Shown here piece by piece: positions 22,836 to 35,545 of a stretch of 64,000 nt of DNA. Source of the DNA: Paramarasmius palmivorus (Eukaryota > Basidiomycota > Agaricomycetes > Agaricales > Marasmiaceae); NCBI GenBank assembly GCA_037176845.1, contig JAYKXP010000040.1, positions 186,001-250,000 of the forward strand, written 5' to 3'. The first letter of the stretch is position 1; every line of letters begins with the position of its first letter. The translations under genes and the position numbers were made by a program. Under the pieces are notes generated by a model. It saw only the letters and a list, made by a program, of their open reading frames with translations, was not told the DNA's origin and ran no database searches.

Positions 22836-22929
22836 GTCCTGGTCGATTAGTGGTTAAATCATCTCGTTGTGGTGTAATTTGAAATGTAGATGCTCCGAGA
22901 AGCCGAGGGCTCGACTCCCTCCCGGGACA
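22836..22929 (+). tRNA. tRNA-His(GTG)-like, 22 nt intron, 100 bp after the channel gene
   Basis: Acceptor GTCCTGG at 22836-22842 pairs with CCGGGAC at 22922-22928, discriminator A at 22929. D arm GATT/AATC. Anticodon GTG at 22869-22871 in loop TTGTGG; intron 22873-22894; 3' stem CGAGA. Variable loop AGCC, T arm GAGGG/CCCTC. Same exon sequence as the minus-strand array but in opposite orientation. A TTTTT run follows at about 22952. Confidence 0.82.
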
Positions 22930-24753
22930 ATTACTGTATGACATATGTTGTGTTTTTCCTTTTCTTGTTCTTTTGCCAACTCAAGTACATTTAGACGAAC
23001 CGTAAAATATTAGCTTATTGGGGCGCGAAGATGATCACAGGAGCGGAGTTAACAAGTGGACGTGTAACCGCGTGAATATCATAATGACGCGTGCCTCGTG
23101 TAAAACACGAGTCAGATGTATTGACGACCAAAACATGTCGAGCGCGTTACTTTCAGGGATATCCAATTCAAACCCAAAGACTTGGTGAGTTAGTTTGGAT
23201 CGATACTCGTGCAATTCGGACTAGGGAAATACCCAGTCAAATGTGTGGGCGTGTAATCTCAGGTTCTCTACCGGTTAACGCATCTTACCACTAGCACGAT
23301 GACGATGCGCCCCTTGTTTCCACTCGGCACAAGTCGCAGTTGGCATTCCGTTCTAGTTATCCAAGCACTCTGAACGCACTTCCTTTAGCCAACGTGTACT
23401 CGGCGTGTCTAGTTGGAAACATGTGATCGCGTGAACGCCACGTATTCTCGCGAATAATGGATCAACATACCTTCGTGCCTTCTCTACCTGTAGTACATCG
23501 TTCACATCCTCCTGTAGCTTCATTGCGTTCCGAGACGTGGACTGAGCTCTGTGGTTACCCACTTCCTGACGGATGATATCTTATTCTCCGTTCTCAAGCA
23601 ACTATTGTGTTGAGATCGGCGTGCATCGAGCTTTTTGAGGAATAAAGTTTGGGTATAACACCCGAATCCAACGACATCACCGGAATACCTTGATTGATTT
23701 ATAGTGATTCGCATGGCTCATGATCCCGCTACGTACCCACGTTTTCGTTGGAACGACGTTCTGATATCCTTGTTCAGTTGGGGTTGGTACATTCGACGAT
23801 CTCCGCGCAGCTGTGGAATTATAGCTGTTATTCCTTGCGCTTGGGGCTATGGCATCGAGACATTCATCAGGATGTGTACTTACTACTGATCTGGCTACAT
23901 ACCTTATATTCACTTCAACCCCGAAGACCTGGACCTATGCAGAGAATAAAAGTAGTGAGAAGTGGCGCAAAGCGGAGCATATAGGGTAATGCTTCATTGC
24001 ACTTCACGGTTTGGGATGCGTGTTCTGTTCGAAACAGCCCAGTACTTGGGAGGAACAAGGGGAAACAGAATTCTGATTTTAAGACTCCCGCAGTAACAAC
24101 AGCAATTTATCACTGAGTAAGGCCTCCGTATCAGCGCTCAGCGCTTATCATGGCAGCCTTGTGAACGCGTTACACAGTTCTATTTGGTATCGTGCTTGTG
24201 GCGTTATCATAGCACCCGTGCTGTAGCCTGTGGCTTGATTATCGCTTGCAGTGTTTGTGTAGAGACCAATGAATTCATCAACCCTTTTTGGAAACTCGTT
24301 CGGCCAAGTAGCCAGCTCCTTCGAGATACCTGAACTTGTATGCTCGGAAGCTGGGGTCATCAAGCAACTTCCTGTGCATCTCAACGATGGAATAATCTTG
24401 ACGGAAGCCATACTTGGACTCGCTTGATATGTTCAAGCCATCTATATCGGGACGTCTCACTCTTGTACTTTTCCATAGTCAAGGTAAGCGCTGATGAACA
24501 GCTCCTTGAACTACAGACACTGCAGTTCTGCATTAATATGCTAGCTTGAGGTTACCAAATTCCGTCTTTGATATATTCATGGCTTACGACCGTCGGGATG
24601 AACGGCCACTCGATTACTTCCGTACGCTACAGCCTGCGGGTAAGTATATTGGTGAAATCAGATAGCTGTTGTAATAGGTGGGGACAACAGCCGAACCATG
24701 GTGCCATATAATCAGAGTTGCATGATCCTAGAGTAACCCTTCTCTTCTTCCCC
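22930..24753. other. Duplicated spacer with remnants of an unidentified gene
   Basis: No intact gene. The block is repeated, diverged, at 31877-33319 and 43958-46203, and its right part (about 24120-24740) again at 34925-35540. Conserved coding-like stretches shift frame between copies, for example a plus-strand frame near 23740-23990. On the minus strand at 24460-24278 a frame includes RKLLDDPSFRAYKFRYLEGA. The pattern suggests an old gene now decayed in all copies; I do not recognise its family. Confidence 0.5.
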
Positions 24754-26294
24754 GTGAGTTACCGCAGTGACACCGAATATCCTAGGCGTGTAATTATTGA
24801 CGATATCGATCCGAGAGTCTAATACGTTGGTGATTGGACATTTGACGTAGGATCGTTCGACAATCCTGGCATACTCGGCCCTCCGTACAACCATACCCTT
24901 CACGGCACTAAGCAAAATGGTGCAAGTTTTCTTTTTGATTTTGAGGGTGCGTCAAATGCTTCGCCGTTGTTCTTCAGCCTAGTAGTACATAGAGCCCTGC
25001 GCGAGTTTATACAAGTCCGAGGAGCAAAGGGCAACCGAAAACTCCCCCAAGATCCTGCCGTGTATCCCTTCGACAATGTCACCCTTGCCAAGTGGTCCTG
25101 TCAAGTGAATGAAGACGATATCACCCTTTCGAGTCATTTCCGCGAGACAGACGATATCACCCATATTGCTCTGTGCGAGCAAGGAAGTTTATTCCGAAAA
25201 AAGTATACCCTCAATCTTACCGTTTTCATCGACAATTCCGATACACAGATGTTCTGGGTAGACGAGATCGAATATCAGCCTTTGCATGGTCTTAACCTTC
25301 AGAAGGAGATTTTGAAGATTGATTCAAGCGATCCGAGTGTCAGATATGATAACTGGAGTCAGGAGTGGTTGCAAGACGAAAATGGTATCATGCATAATGT
25401 GACTGCGTCGGCGGAAACAAGTGTGTTGTTTAGTTTCACAGGTATGGTTCCAGAAGTACAGTTGAGCAGTTGAACAATTTCTTATAATGAGTATCTCAGG
25501 AACCCAAGTCGCTTTGTACGGTGTAAATGATGGGTTCAAACACCGGGGGAATGGAAATGCTTCGTATCACATCAACGGTTCGAGGGAAACTCCATTCGAG
25601 ACGCCCGAAAGGAGAGTAATGATTGAAGGGGCCAAGACATCGAGTTATTACAACCAACTCACCTTCGCTACGCAAAAACTCAAAGCCGGATCTCATGAAA
25701 TGGCCATTACGTGTGGAAATAGCAGAGCTGTGTTTCCACAGCCGCTGTCTATCGATTACTTTTACGTTACATCAGGAGAAGATGCGGCGCAGTTGAATTA
25801 TACTGGAAGTGGTGGAAGCAATACAGGCGACACTATCAAAGGAGAATCTGGAGACTCGAGAACCCCGACAGGTCCTATTATTGGTGGCGTGTTGGATGGC
25901 GTAGTCGGTCTTATTCTCCTCGTCGGGATCATTCTATTGGTCCTTGAACGGCAGCGTAAACGCAGACCTGGCCGTCCAGGATCAATCAATAACAAAGATA
26001 TCTTCGATTCACCCGAGATATTCTTGTTTCCACTACCAATATCGAATCATGGCATAACATCGAAGCACCTCACGGTCTCTGAGTTCGGTGGAAGCCCTTC
26101 GTCTACAACATTCTACCGCTGGAGCAAGCGATGCGGTATCGAATCAGAATTGGAAGGATATGAAAACTGCTCAGCGAAACCAGTAGCTGCGAGTAGCAGA
26201 AGCAGTAATTGAGAGGCGGTATCAGGATAGCGGAATAAGGTATCCACAACTGCATACTGTCGTGGACATTCTGCCAAGTTACAGCGCCCAATGA
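24754..26294 (+). pseudogene. Surface-protein gene copy A (ectodomain-TM-tail), broken
   Basis: Homologue of the intact genes at 33320 and 46204. Copy A has lost its start (GTGAGTTACC where the others have ATCATGAGTTACC). CAA has become TAA in the first exon (PR-V-stop-YVG), and the AG acceptor of intron 1 (GCGCGAG where copy B' has GCAGGCGAG) is missing. Downstream exons still read well: [20 protein letters not shown], the [13 protein letters not shown] exon and [20 protein letters not shown] glycine-rich TM helix, GGVLDGVVGLILLVGIILLV, and a basic stop-transfer QRKRRPGRPG follow. A frameshift near 26110 alters the cytoplasmic tail. A shorter product starting inside (for example near 24967) cannot be excluded. 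Confidence 0.8.
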
Positions 26295-27187
26295 GTGCAG
26301 ATCACCAGGAATATACATCATGATCACGTTTATTGAATTCCCGCATGCCTACTTGTTCTTGTACCGTACTTTGGGACCCCGTGCATTCATCGAATGAACA
26401 TTTCGCAGTATTCAACAACTACGTGGTTTAGGAATGCACTAAGAAATCATAATTCTACATAATCATAATCTATCCCATCCTAACCGCAAAGGGTCTTGTC
26501 TGGATCGACATGAACTATTCTACTAGCCTAATCCTCCGTTCAACCTAGGACTATACCGGGATTTTGGCCCTAACATGTTAAAAAGCTGATTACCTGGCGT
26601 GGGTTGTGGACTTTGTTGTTCTCTGGAATTGGCCTCGGTGCTGACAAGATTGTGGCAGGGCTACTCATTGTGGCCAACTCGTGGCTTTGTGGGATAATCT
26701 TTATGAGAGCGAGCCATTACTCAATATGTTCCTCCATCCAAGTGGCATTCGTTAAAGACAGGTTATATATCCTGGAAAAGAGCGTGATACCCTATATGCA
26801 TTTCAATCCGCACTCCACGTTTATCAATCTCAGACCAGTCCATGAGCTCGTTCATATACTGACAGTCTGAGTAAACGGGCAATAAGATTCCGGTGATTGT
26901 AAGGGATGCGTGAATGTTGAGACGTAGGCGTAGGCGTTACACGCAGGATTTGACCTACGCCATGAGCCATATATTATTCTGTAACCCACACTTATGTCGG
27001 TAGTTCAATTCCGGTTTATTACTTTTATGTAATTTAATATATGTACCTTGTTTAATATCTGTTTCATTTATATTCTGCTCGAATCCCCGCCATTGGTTTT
27101 CTGAAGGTTTTCTACTATTGGTACAACAATTTGGGGTATGATTGACCAGAGTTGAAACTATCTTTCCTCCTTCGGAGCCTAATAAGG
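26295..27187. other. 3' flank of surface-protein copy A; no gene supported
   Basis: The first 200 bp resemble the 3' flank of the 46.2 kb copy (47700-47900). The rest, including a frame at 26604-26870, has no recognisable coding signal. The convergent surface-protein gene ends at 27188. Confidence 0.5.
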
Positions 27188-28807
27188 TCATTGACCACTG
27201 TACTCCTGGTAGGATGGTAAGTTCGTCGATTGCAAATTTGATCCGTGGAGACTGGCATTGCTTCCACCATATTCAGGTGGTTCCCTTTCCCGTAAGAGTC
27301 TTTCGTTCTCTTTTGTGAGCATGTCAATCCTGGCAATGAGTTCTCCAAAGTGGATGTCCGATGAGGAAACTGTTTGGCCGAGTGGAGGAGATATTGCTAG
27401 TATCTCCCCATTTGGCTGACCGACTTTTGGTGTGCCAACCAGCGTCCGAAGTGAATTTGGATGCGCCTCATTCTCCGACCGTGATGCTGACTGCGCTTCT
27501 TTAGGCATTCGCCGCTTTGATTCGAGTGTGCTGGGTGAGATATATGGCTCAACTCTGATCTGTCCTTCTGACCGTGTTAGTGGTTGGGAATAAGACCAAG
27601 GTCAAAGATTTTGACCCACCCCTCTCTGATACAGATCTCTTCCACAAGTGACGAAGCACAATAATCATAGCACATAGAACCACAATACCAGAAAGAACAC
27701 CTCCAACGATTGCTCCAATGTGGTTCTGACGGGATTCCTGTTGTGTAATCAGTGGTGAATGAGATTAGGCTAAGGATAAAGGCACATTCACCTCTAAATG
27801 ACCCTGTACAAACATTGGTTTTTGTGATAGTTGTGAAAAGGCAGGCTTATATGTGATATAATCAACTAGAAAGCATCCAGGAAAATTCAGCTCCGAGGTA
27901 TCGACAGAAGTCACGTTGAGGAGAAGTGTATGGTTTCCGGGGCTAAGTGTGGTTTGACTATAAAATAAAGCATTTGGCAAACCGAGATTGCCGCCAGTGG
28001 AGAATCTCTGATTTGTCACATTGCCATCTAAAGTGAACTGCAAGCTGATATTACAGAATGCCAGTCCATGCACAGAGATTGAGGTCCCTGAAGGAAATGT
28101 TACAACTACCATAGACGTGTTAATGATTTACGTACCCAAAAAATGAAATTCCAAGGAATCACCTGTTGCATTGCTGGCATGCAGTGTCGAACCCATTGTC
28201 ACTGCGTACCGTGCAGCAGAACTGTTGAGAGCAGGGCTTCGGCCTATCCCCATCGAGGAGTCTAGTTCCTGCATCCATTTTTCAGAAAACCATATTTCGT
28301 CTGTGTTACTGTCATCGACGACTATGGTTGTTCCCGACAGATTGGTGTTATCACCGGCTGTTACCAAAAAGTAGTCAAGGTAGGTATCATTTGCTACTTT
28401 AACTTCAACGGTATGTTGCTGGCTGGAAAGAAATGGAGACCGGTACCATTCCATAATGGCTCTTTCCGTGGGGTACTCCAGCTGCGCAAACGCTCCTTGG
28501 TCGATAGAAAGATAATAAGAGGAGTTGTAATTGGACATATATCCAGTAAATGCCAATGAGGTTCCTATATCTAGACTGGTTTATCCGCTTGGTCGATGTG
28601 AACACTTTAAAACTCACCATGAAACGTAACATTAAATGCGGCTTGTGCTGACGTTGCAGCACCTACTTCATATCCGTTTATTCTTGTGGCTCTGCCTCCA
28701 TACCAGAATGGCGCCTCGTCCACCTCCCATACTGTGTGTTCAGAGTCGAATGCAACACCAGTAGCGTCTGCGTCAAAAATCAGTGTAACTTGTGGAGCGG
28801 ATGCCAT
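27188..28807 (-). CDS. Single-pass surface protein with two beta-rich ectodomain modules, TM helix and coiled tail
   Basis: Five exons on the minus strand, starting at 28807 (MASAPQVTLIFDADATGVAF). Two ectodomain modules each carry the pattern DG..F..........LF....L..G.HTL with Asn-glycosylation sites: YYLSIDQGAFAQLEYPTE... HTVEVKVANDTYLDYFLVTA, and LQFTLDGNVTNQRF... LFYSQTTLSPGNHTLLLNVT then FLVDYITYKPA. One TM helix follows (HIGAIVGGVLSGIVVLCAMI), then a basic stop-transfer (LRHLWKR). The roughly 110-residue cytoplasmic tail includes a short coiled segment, ELIARIDMLTKENERLLRE. No clear signal peptide is visible at the chosen start, so a small upstream exon may be missing. The organisation is shared with the 24.8/33.3/35.5/46.2 kb genes, though sequence identity is low. 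The function is unknown; a role in cell-surface recognition or sensing is inference. Confidence 0.72.
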
Positions 28808-30861
28808 GTTCGATAAATCTCGTATGCTCTGTAGGCGAAAGATGAAAGGAATACAGAGTACATCAAAGGGGATCCCATGAGCCCAATATATCCTCAGTTA
28901 ATGCCACAGCATTGTTGTTGTGGCATTTCATTGTTTGATCACACTATTCATTTGCCGCGCGGAGGGCATCATTGTTGCAGCCATTCGGACCAACCCTCGG
29001 ATAGCACAGCGGTGCCTTATCCGCTGGTCAAAGTGCACAAAAATTAGTACGGTGTTCCCGGTAATGTTTCACCGTAAAATTTTTCACCATGAAATCGTCC
29101 CGTTAATGTTTTACGGTGACCGCAAAATTTGTTCCCGGTAATCCACGGTTACGTGACCGTAAAGATTCTGCCCCGGTAATAATTCGACGGTGACGTGAGC
29201 GCTTACAGGTCATGTGCTGGACCAGCGTTTTGCGTCAGCCGCGCGTGCCAAGGTGCCGAAAACTCTGGCAATCACTCGGCCAGAGAAATGCGTCGGCGAG
29301 TATGGGATCACCGAGCATCGAGCACAAGAGCTTGAGCGCTTGGCGCTTACCACTTAAGTACCTCTAGAGTACTAGTACATGCAAAAATAGTACCCACGGG
29401 CCCTGTCTGAGCCCCATCACCTGCCGATAGTATCCCAGAATTGCTGTTGTGACTCCGTTCAGCTGAGATTTCGAAGTGGCGCAAGGCAAAAGGGACTTGA
29501 TAAAGTGTTTATCTTTCGCCGAGATACCCGAGCGCAGTCTGCAGACATCAACGTCTCAGGCCTCAGGAATCAATGCGAGAGAGATAATGCCTATCTCAAG
29601 GAGTTAACAGAGACTCAAGCTCACTAATGACATGTATCTTGCTCATTTGGATGCCCTTTATGTTTGCTCAGTGCATATGCAACGCTCTAAGTTACGCATT
29701 TGGAAGTATCGCCGAGATGCCAAAACAGGAAAAGCGCCGAAACTGTAATGCATTGGCTGATCTGACAGTGCTATGCTTGCTATCAGATCTAATGAGTACT
29801 TGTAGCTCTCTTTTGATAGTCAGTACCTTCGAAAATAGTACAGCGCTCATCCAAAGTCATCTAGAACACGGGAAACACTGCCCAAAAGCCGTGGGAACAT
29901 GCCGTACTTAGGCCCACGAGCGCTAAAAGAGGGCTATCAACATACAATACATTCAAAGTCGACAGCAAAACATGTACAATTTCTGCAACGTTGTTATGAT
30001 TGTCTTCGATAGGTCCCAATAACACGCTTCAACAGCTTAATATCAAGATATTTCCAAGATATTTTGCTACTATTTGTAACTCTCGGGAGTCGGAAACTAC
30101 AATCAAGCTTCAACCAGTGACCGCAGTGACCGTAGTGGCCGTTGGCGTGCTGATGTCCGCAGTATTGGACATACCTGATACCTATCCAATGATCTGTTGC
30201 ATTCGCGAAACCGGGATAACTCCGAGTCAGATGGAACATCAGGGTGTGAAATATGTCGTATAGAACAGGTATTGCTCCCAACAGCGGGCAATATTTACCG
30301 TGAATATTACCATAGTTCCTCCTGCGTCTAGCTGTGTTACTTTAATTGACGAGACATGCTGTCTGGTTAGGTACGTAATTGCCATTGGTCTGCAGTTCAA
30401 CTTGTATTCAAAAGCACCAGAACTGTATTTACACAGTGATGGTTTCCTAGTATCGATAAGCATGCCGTCGGTATAGTGCTACCCATACTCCACAATCGGC
30501 CATACAAAACCGTTCTGTTCTTACAGTACAGTCGACTCCCTCTTAACCCATACCACTTTGTTCCCAATACCGGATATGGGTTATGGCGCACTATGCGTAA
30601 AGGGAAATTCCCTAAAAAGGAAATCCAAGCAAAGGAAAACGCATCGGCCTTTTCTTTCATATTCACAGTACTACAAAAGTGGTGTACTATGGAGTTGTTC
30701 TTGAGTGTCTGAGAGTGCTTGAAGCGTAAGACCATATCTTGACCGTACCCTCTGGTTCCCAATTGCACGGCTCGCTCGGCAAATCAACGAAAATATGTGG
30801 GCAGAATCGTCGGCGGGACTGGAAAGGACCATTTAGCGATACATTTGGCTGTATTAGAACG
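28808..30861. other. Intergenic region with a solo transposon end and weak coding remnants
   Basis: Contains the CCCGGTAAT repeat block described separately at 29016-29195. Minus-strand frames at 30281-29994 and 30768-30397 run in series and may be remnants of a surface-protein gene (they include stretches such as VTQLDAGGTMVIFTVN), but they are interrupted and not confidently assigned. The right limit is the breakpoint where channel-gene sequence resumes at about 30862. Confidence 0.4.
29016..29195. repeat. Solo end of a CCGGTAAT-repeat transposon
   Basis: A stretch reading TCAAAGTGCACAAAAATTAG and then several CCCGGTAATN, CCCGTTAATG and CACCGTAAAA units resembles the end of the foldback element at 11.3 kb (TTAAAGTGTTCAAAAAATAA then CCCCGGTAATAA units). 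I found no inverted partner within the window, so it looks like a truncated relative. Confidence 0.6.
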
Positions 30862-31676
30862 ATTATCAAGTATTTGCCGATGTCACTTGCGACGAGGGAT
30901 ATTGCGAAACGGGAGGAGGCGTTCCACCACCATCCGAAGAGGAGGAAGCGGGGGAAGGAGTCGATTTGGATCTGTTCAGTAAACGTAACATCAAGAAACT
31001 CCGGCGGAGGATTAAGAAGATACCGAAGAAGATCGTTGAAGGTGTCACTTCTCCCAAGACGCCTGTTGCGCCTAGGGATGACGTGGGGTTATTGGGAAAG
31101 GATAAGGATATGTACGAGATGCAGGGTGTCGGCGCCAGTGCGCCGAGGAAGAGTGAAGCGACGGATGCGGAATGGACGGATGAAGGCAAGCCTGTTGAGG
31201 TGTTACGTGAAGATACTGCGATGGGCACACCCAGACCTTTGGGTATGGGTGTGAGAAGGGAAACGTCGTATCATTCGTTCAAGTCGGAGAAATCCCACCA
31301 CTCCAAGCACTCTCACCATTCAAGCTCCGACTCCGAAGAAGACGCGCGAACGGAAGAACAAGAACAGGAAATCGACCCCCCAGATCCTCAACGCGAAGAC
31401 GACGACGATCCCCGCGCATTCGACCATCCGTCGACGTATAAGCCGCAGAGGTGGATTTGGGTGCCTAGGGATCAATTAGGTACGTGTCTTCCTTCCTTCA
31501 TTTCCTCGTGCTGATGAAAGGACATGGAAACAGGCCTAAGCAGCGCCCTAGTCCAATACCTCAAAGACAGAGGCGTTGAAGCGTCCGATGAAGGCGCTGA
31601 TATGGATATGAAAGGTGTAGTTGAAGTGACGAGGGGGCCACCGGATGAGGAGTGGGCTGGGGGACATGATTTATAG
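30862..31676 (+). pseudogene. Truncated duplicate of the channel gene 3' end (copy B)
   Basis: Begins abruptly at sequence equivalent to 21846 of the full gene (ATTATCAAGTATTTGCCGATG) and runs to the same C-terminus (EWAGGHDL, TAG at 31674-31676). It codes YLPMSLATRDIAKREEAFHH, the RNIKKLRRRIKKIPKKI block, the His/Ser/acidic tail and the last small intron. All transmembrane segments and the start are missing, so it is a gene fragment. It is less than perfectly identical to copy A (for example the His run is shorter), so the duplication is not very recent. Confidence 0.85.
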
Positions 31677-31785
31677 GTGCTTTCATGATTTACAGTGGTA
31701 TATAGTTGTGTAGGATATATAAATATAATCGAGTTGATGACTTGAAACGGTGGTTGACTGGGAAAGTTGGGGAATGGAAGGACAA

Positions 31786-31876
31786 GTCCTGGTCAATTAG
31801 TGGTTAAATCATCTCGTTGTGGTACATGTTCTTGTTCTACTCCGAGAAGCCGAGGGCTCTACTCCCTCCCGGGACA
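31786..31876 (+). tRNA. tRNA-His(GTG)-like, 19 nt intron, T-loop mutated
   Basis: Located 110 bp after the duplicated channel 3' end, like the copy at 22836. Intron 31823-31841. Two exon differences from the consensus: A instead of G at the first D-stem position (GGTCAATTAG), and CTCTACT instead of CTCGACT in the T loop. The second hits the B box, so transcription or folding may suffer. A T5 run follows near 31902. Confidence 0.68.
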
Positions 31877-33319
31877 AGTACAGCCCGACATAGCTGGTGT
31901 TTTTCCTTTCCTTTTCCTTTTCTTTTTTTTTGCCAACTTAAGTACATTTAGACGAACCGTAAAATATCAGCTTAATGAGCGTCGAAGACAATCACGGGAA
32001 TGGAGCTAACGAAGATAGTTGAACGTGTATTCCGCATGTCGGAAGTTGTGAACGTGTAGGCGTGAAAATGAGTCAACACGCGTTCTGCCTCGTGAAAACC
32101 ACGAGTCGGATATAAGTTTTTGAGTGCGTCACTTGATATCCATTTCAATTCTGAAGACTTATTTTGCTCTGGTATTAATTCTGAAAGGTTCTTCTTCGTG
32201 CAACTCGGACTAAGTAAATACCCAGTGGAATGTCCACAGTGGTGGCGTGCAATCTTAGTTCTTTACCGGTTAACGTATATCTTACCACTGGCACGAGGAC
32301 ATAATACGCGACCCTATTCCAACTCGGCGCAAGTCGCGGTTGGCTTGCCGTTCTAGCTCTCCAGACACTCTGAACGCACTTCCTTTAGCCAACGTGTACT
32401 CTGCGTGTCTAGTTGAAAACATGTGATCGCGTGAACGTATTCTCACGAATAATGGATCAACGTACCTTCGTCCCTTCTCTACTTTTACATCGTTCACATC
32501 CTCCTGTAGCTTCATTGCGTTACAGATGGACTGAGCTCTGTGGTTACCCACTTCCTGATGGATGATATCTTACTCTTCGTTCTCAAGCAACTATCATGTT
32601 GAGATCGGCGTGCCTCGAGCTTTTTGAGGAATAAAGTTTGGGTATAACACCCGAGCCCAACGACATCAGGGGAATACCTTGATTGATTTATAGTTATTCG
32701 CAAGGTTCATAATCCCGCTACGTACCCACGTTTTCGTTGGAACGACGTTCTGATATCCTTGTTCAGTTGGGGTCGGTACAGTCGACGATTTCCGCGCAGC
32801 TGTGGAATTTTAACTATTATTCCCTGCGTTTGGGGCTATGGCATCGAGACATTCATCAGGGTGTGTACTTACTACTGATCTGGTTACATACCTTATATCC
32901 ATTTCAACCCCGAAGACCTGGATCTATGCAGAGAATATAGAAGTAGAGAAAAGTGGTGTAAAGCGGAGCATACAGGGGAATGCTTCATTGCAATTCACGG
33001 TTTGGGATGCGTGTTCTGTTCGAAATGGCCCAGTACTTGGGAGGAACAAGGGGAAACGGAATTCTGATTGTAATACTCCCGTAGTAACAACAGCAATTTA
33101 TCACTGTGTAAGGCCCCCGTATTAGCGCTAGGCGCTCATCATGGCAGCCTTGTGGACGCGTTACATTGTACACATTTCTATTTGGTATCGCGCTTGCGGC
33201 GTTACCACTGCACCCGTGCTGTAGCCTGTGGCTTGATTATCGCTTGCAGTGTTTGTGTATAGCACCATATAACCAGAGTCCTTTATGATCCCAGAGTGAC
33301 CCTGCTCTTTTTCCCCATC
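31877..33319. other. Duplicated spacer (copy B)
   Basis: Diverged copy of 22930-24750, lacking the part equivalent to about 24260-24700. No intact gene; the same decayed coding-like stretches (near 32737-33125) are visible in a different frame. Confidence 0.55.
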
Positions 33320-34790
33320 ATGAGTTACCGCACTGACACCCAATATCCTAGGCGTGTAATTGTTGACGATACCGACCCAAGGATCCAGTATGTTGGTGAC
33401 TGGACGCTTGACGTAGGCTCGTTTGATAATCTCAGCATATTCGGCCCTCCATACAACCATACCCTTCATGGCACCCAGCAAAACGGTGCAAGTTTCCTTT
33501 TCGAATTTGAGGGTGCGTCAGATACTTTGTTTCAAGTCCTCAGGCTAACGCTTAGGATGCGATATTCTATGCCACAGGCGAGTTTGTTCAAGCTCGAGGC
33601 GCATTTGACAACCGAAAAACCCCATTAGCTCGTCAGCCCCTTCAATTTGCCCAGTGGTTTTGTCAAGTGGATGGACACAATATGTCCTACTACGAAACTC
33701 CCGAAGTACAAGTCAAGACTCATGTTGTCCTGTGCGAACAAGAAGCCTTAACCCTCGGACAAAAGCATATACTGAACCTTACGGTTATCAATCCCGACAC
33801 ACAGATGCTTTGGGTGGACGAGATTGAATATCAACCTGTAGATGGCGCTAATCTTCAGAATGAGGTTTTGAAGGTTGATTCAAGTGACCCCAGTGTCACA
33901 TACCGGAACTCGAGTGGGGAGTGGGATACATTCATGGACATATGCAACTTTACTTCACTTACGGGGTCAATTGCGGAGTTGAGCTTCACAGGTATGGGTT
34001 CAGTAGTATGTTTGAAGAATGGTTCCTTACAGGTACTTCAACAGGAACCCAGGTAGCATTGTACGGAGTCCATACCGGGCCTAACCAAGAGCAGAGTCAT
34101 GCTTCATATCACATCGACAATTCGAAGGAAACTCCGTTCGACACGCCGGAAATATCGACAGTGAAGGACGGGGTAAATCTCAACCAGCTCATCTTCGTTA
34201 CACCAAAGCTCGAACTTGACTCTCATAAAATGGTTATCAGGTTCGAAGGGCAACAAACAAGTACGCAAGCCCTGTATATCGATTACTTTTACGTCACGAC
34301 AGGGGAAAACACGACGCAGTTGAATACAGGAGGAAATGAAATCCCCAACGCAGAGTTTGGACAGTCGAAGACACCACCAGGACCCATTATTGGTGGTGTA
34401 TTGGGCGGAGTAGTCGGCCTTCTTCTCGTCGTCGGGATCATTTTATTGGCCCTTAGACGTCAGCGTAAAGGCAGATCTGGCCGTCCAGGATCATTCGATC
34501 ACGAAATTATCTTCGCTTCTCCCGACATATTCTTTCCGTCATCAACATCGAATCAAGGCATAACATCAGAGCCCCTCATGATCTCCAAATTTGATGGTAG
34601 CCCCCCCTTTACACCCTATTCTGTCACTGAGATGAGCGTCCTATCTAATGGGAGTTGGAAGGACATTAAAACTGCTCAGCGAAACACAGTAGCAGGAAGA
34701 GTAGTTGAAATGCGGCACCAGGATAGCGGGATACGGTATTCTCAACAGCCTACTGTGGTGGACATTCCGCCAAATTATAGCGTTCAATGA
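33320..34790 (+). CDS. Single-pass surface protein, copy B, intact
   Basis: Three exons. The start at 33320 ([20 protein letters not shown]) lies in a context conserved between copies. Exon 1 codes [16 protein letters not shown] and ends FEFEG at a GTGCGT donor. Exon 2 carries [32 protein letters not shown] and several N-x-S/T sites. Exon 3 begins [13 protein letters not shown], gives [19 protein letters not shown], a glycine-zipper-like TM helix ([20 protein letters not shown]) and [12 protein letters not shown] as stop-transfer, then a roughly 110-residue tail ending [11 protein letters not shown]. Two similar beta-rich ectodomain halves are likely. No signal peptide is visible at the N-terminus, which is odd for this topology and may mean an unseen upstream exon. 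The gene is preceded by spacer copy B and followed at once by a second partial duplication unit. Confidence 0.78.
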
Positions 34791-35545
34791 ATGCAAATCA
34801 CATCAGATCTATTGATTCTTTGCAAATCTTGTTTGCTCTTGTACCGTCCCTTGTATATACATCGAATGAAGCTTTGCACCTACGTACTTTAGGGATGTAT
34901 TCGTAGTAGCGCATTTATCATTTTGTGAGGCGCCCATATTAGCGCTCAGCAATGCAGTCGACTTACACAGTTCTGTTCGGTATCGTGCTTGTGGCATTAC
35001 CGTAGCACCAGTGCTGTAGCCTGTGGCTTGATTATCTCTTGCGGTGTTTATGTAGAGACCAATGAATTCATCAACCCTTTTTCAAACTCGTTCGGCCAAG
35101 TGGCCAGCTCCTTCGAAATGCCTGAACTTGTATGCCTGGTGGCTGGGAGTATCAAGCAACTTCCTGTGCATCTCAACGATGGAATAATCTTGACGGAAGC
35201 CATACTTGGACTCGCTTGATATGTTCAAGCCATCTATATCGGGACGTCTCACTCTTGTACTTTTCCATAGTCAAGGTAAGCGCTGATGAACAGCTCCCTG
35301 AACTACAGACACTGCAGTTCTGCATAAAAAAGCCAGCTTGAGGTTACCAAATTCCGTCTTTGATATATTTATGACTTACGACCGTCGGGATGAACGGCCA
35401 CTCGATTCTTCCGTACGCCACAGTCTGCGGGTAAGTATATTATAGAATCAGATAGCTGTTGTAATAGGTGGAACAGCAGCCGAACCATGTTGCCATATAA
35501 CCAGAGCTGCATTATCCTAGAGTAACGCTTCTCTTGTTCCCCATC
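34791..35545. other. Partial duplicated spacer (copy B')
   Basis: From about 34925 the sequence closely follows 24125-24750, joined directly behind the copy B gene. This marks a second, shorter duplication carrying only the end of the spacer and another surface-protein gene. No intact gene. Confidence 0.6.

Noticed and set aside
29016..30861. A complete second foldback element
   Set aside because: Only one end is recognisable; no inverted partner or matching flank was found.
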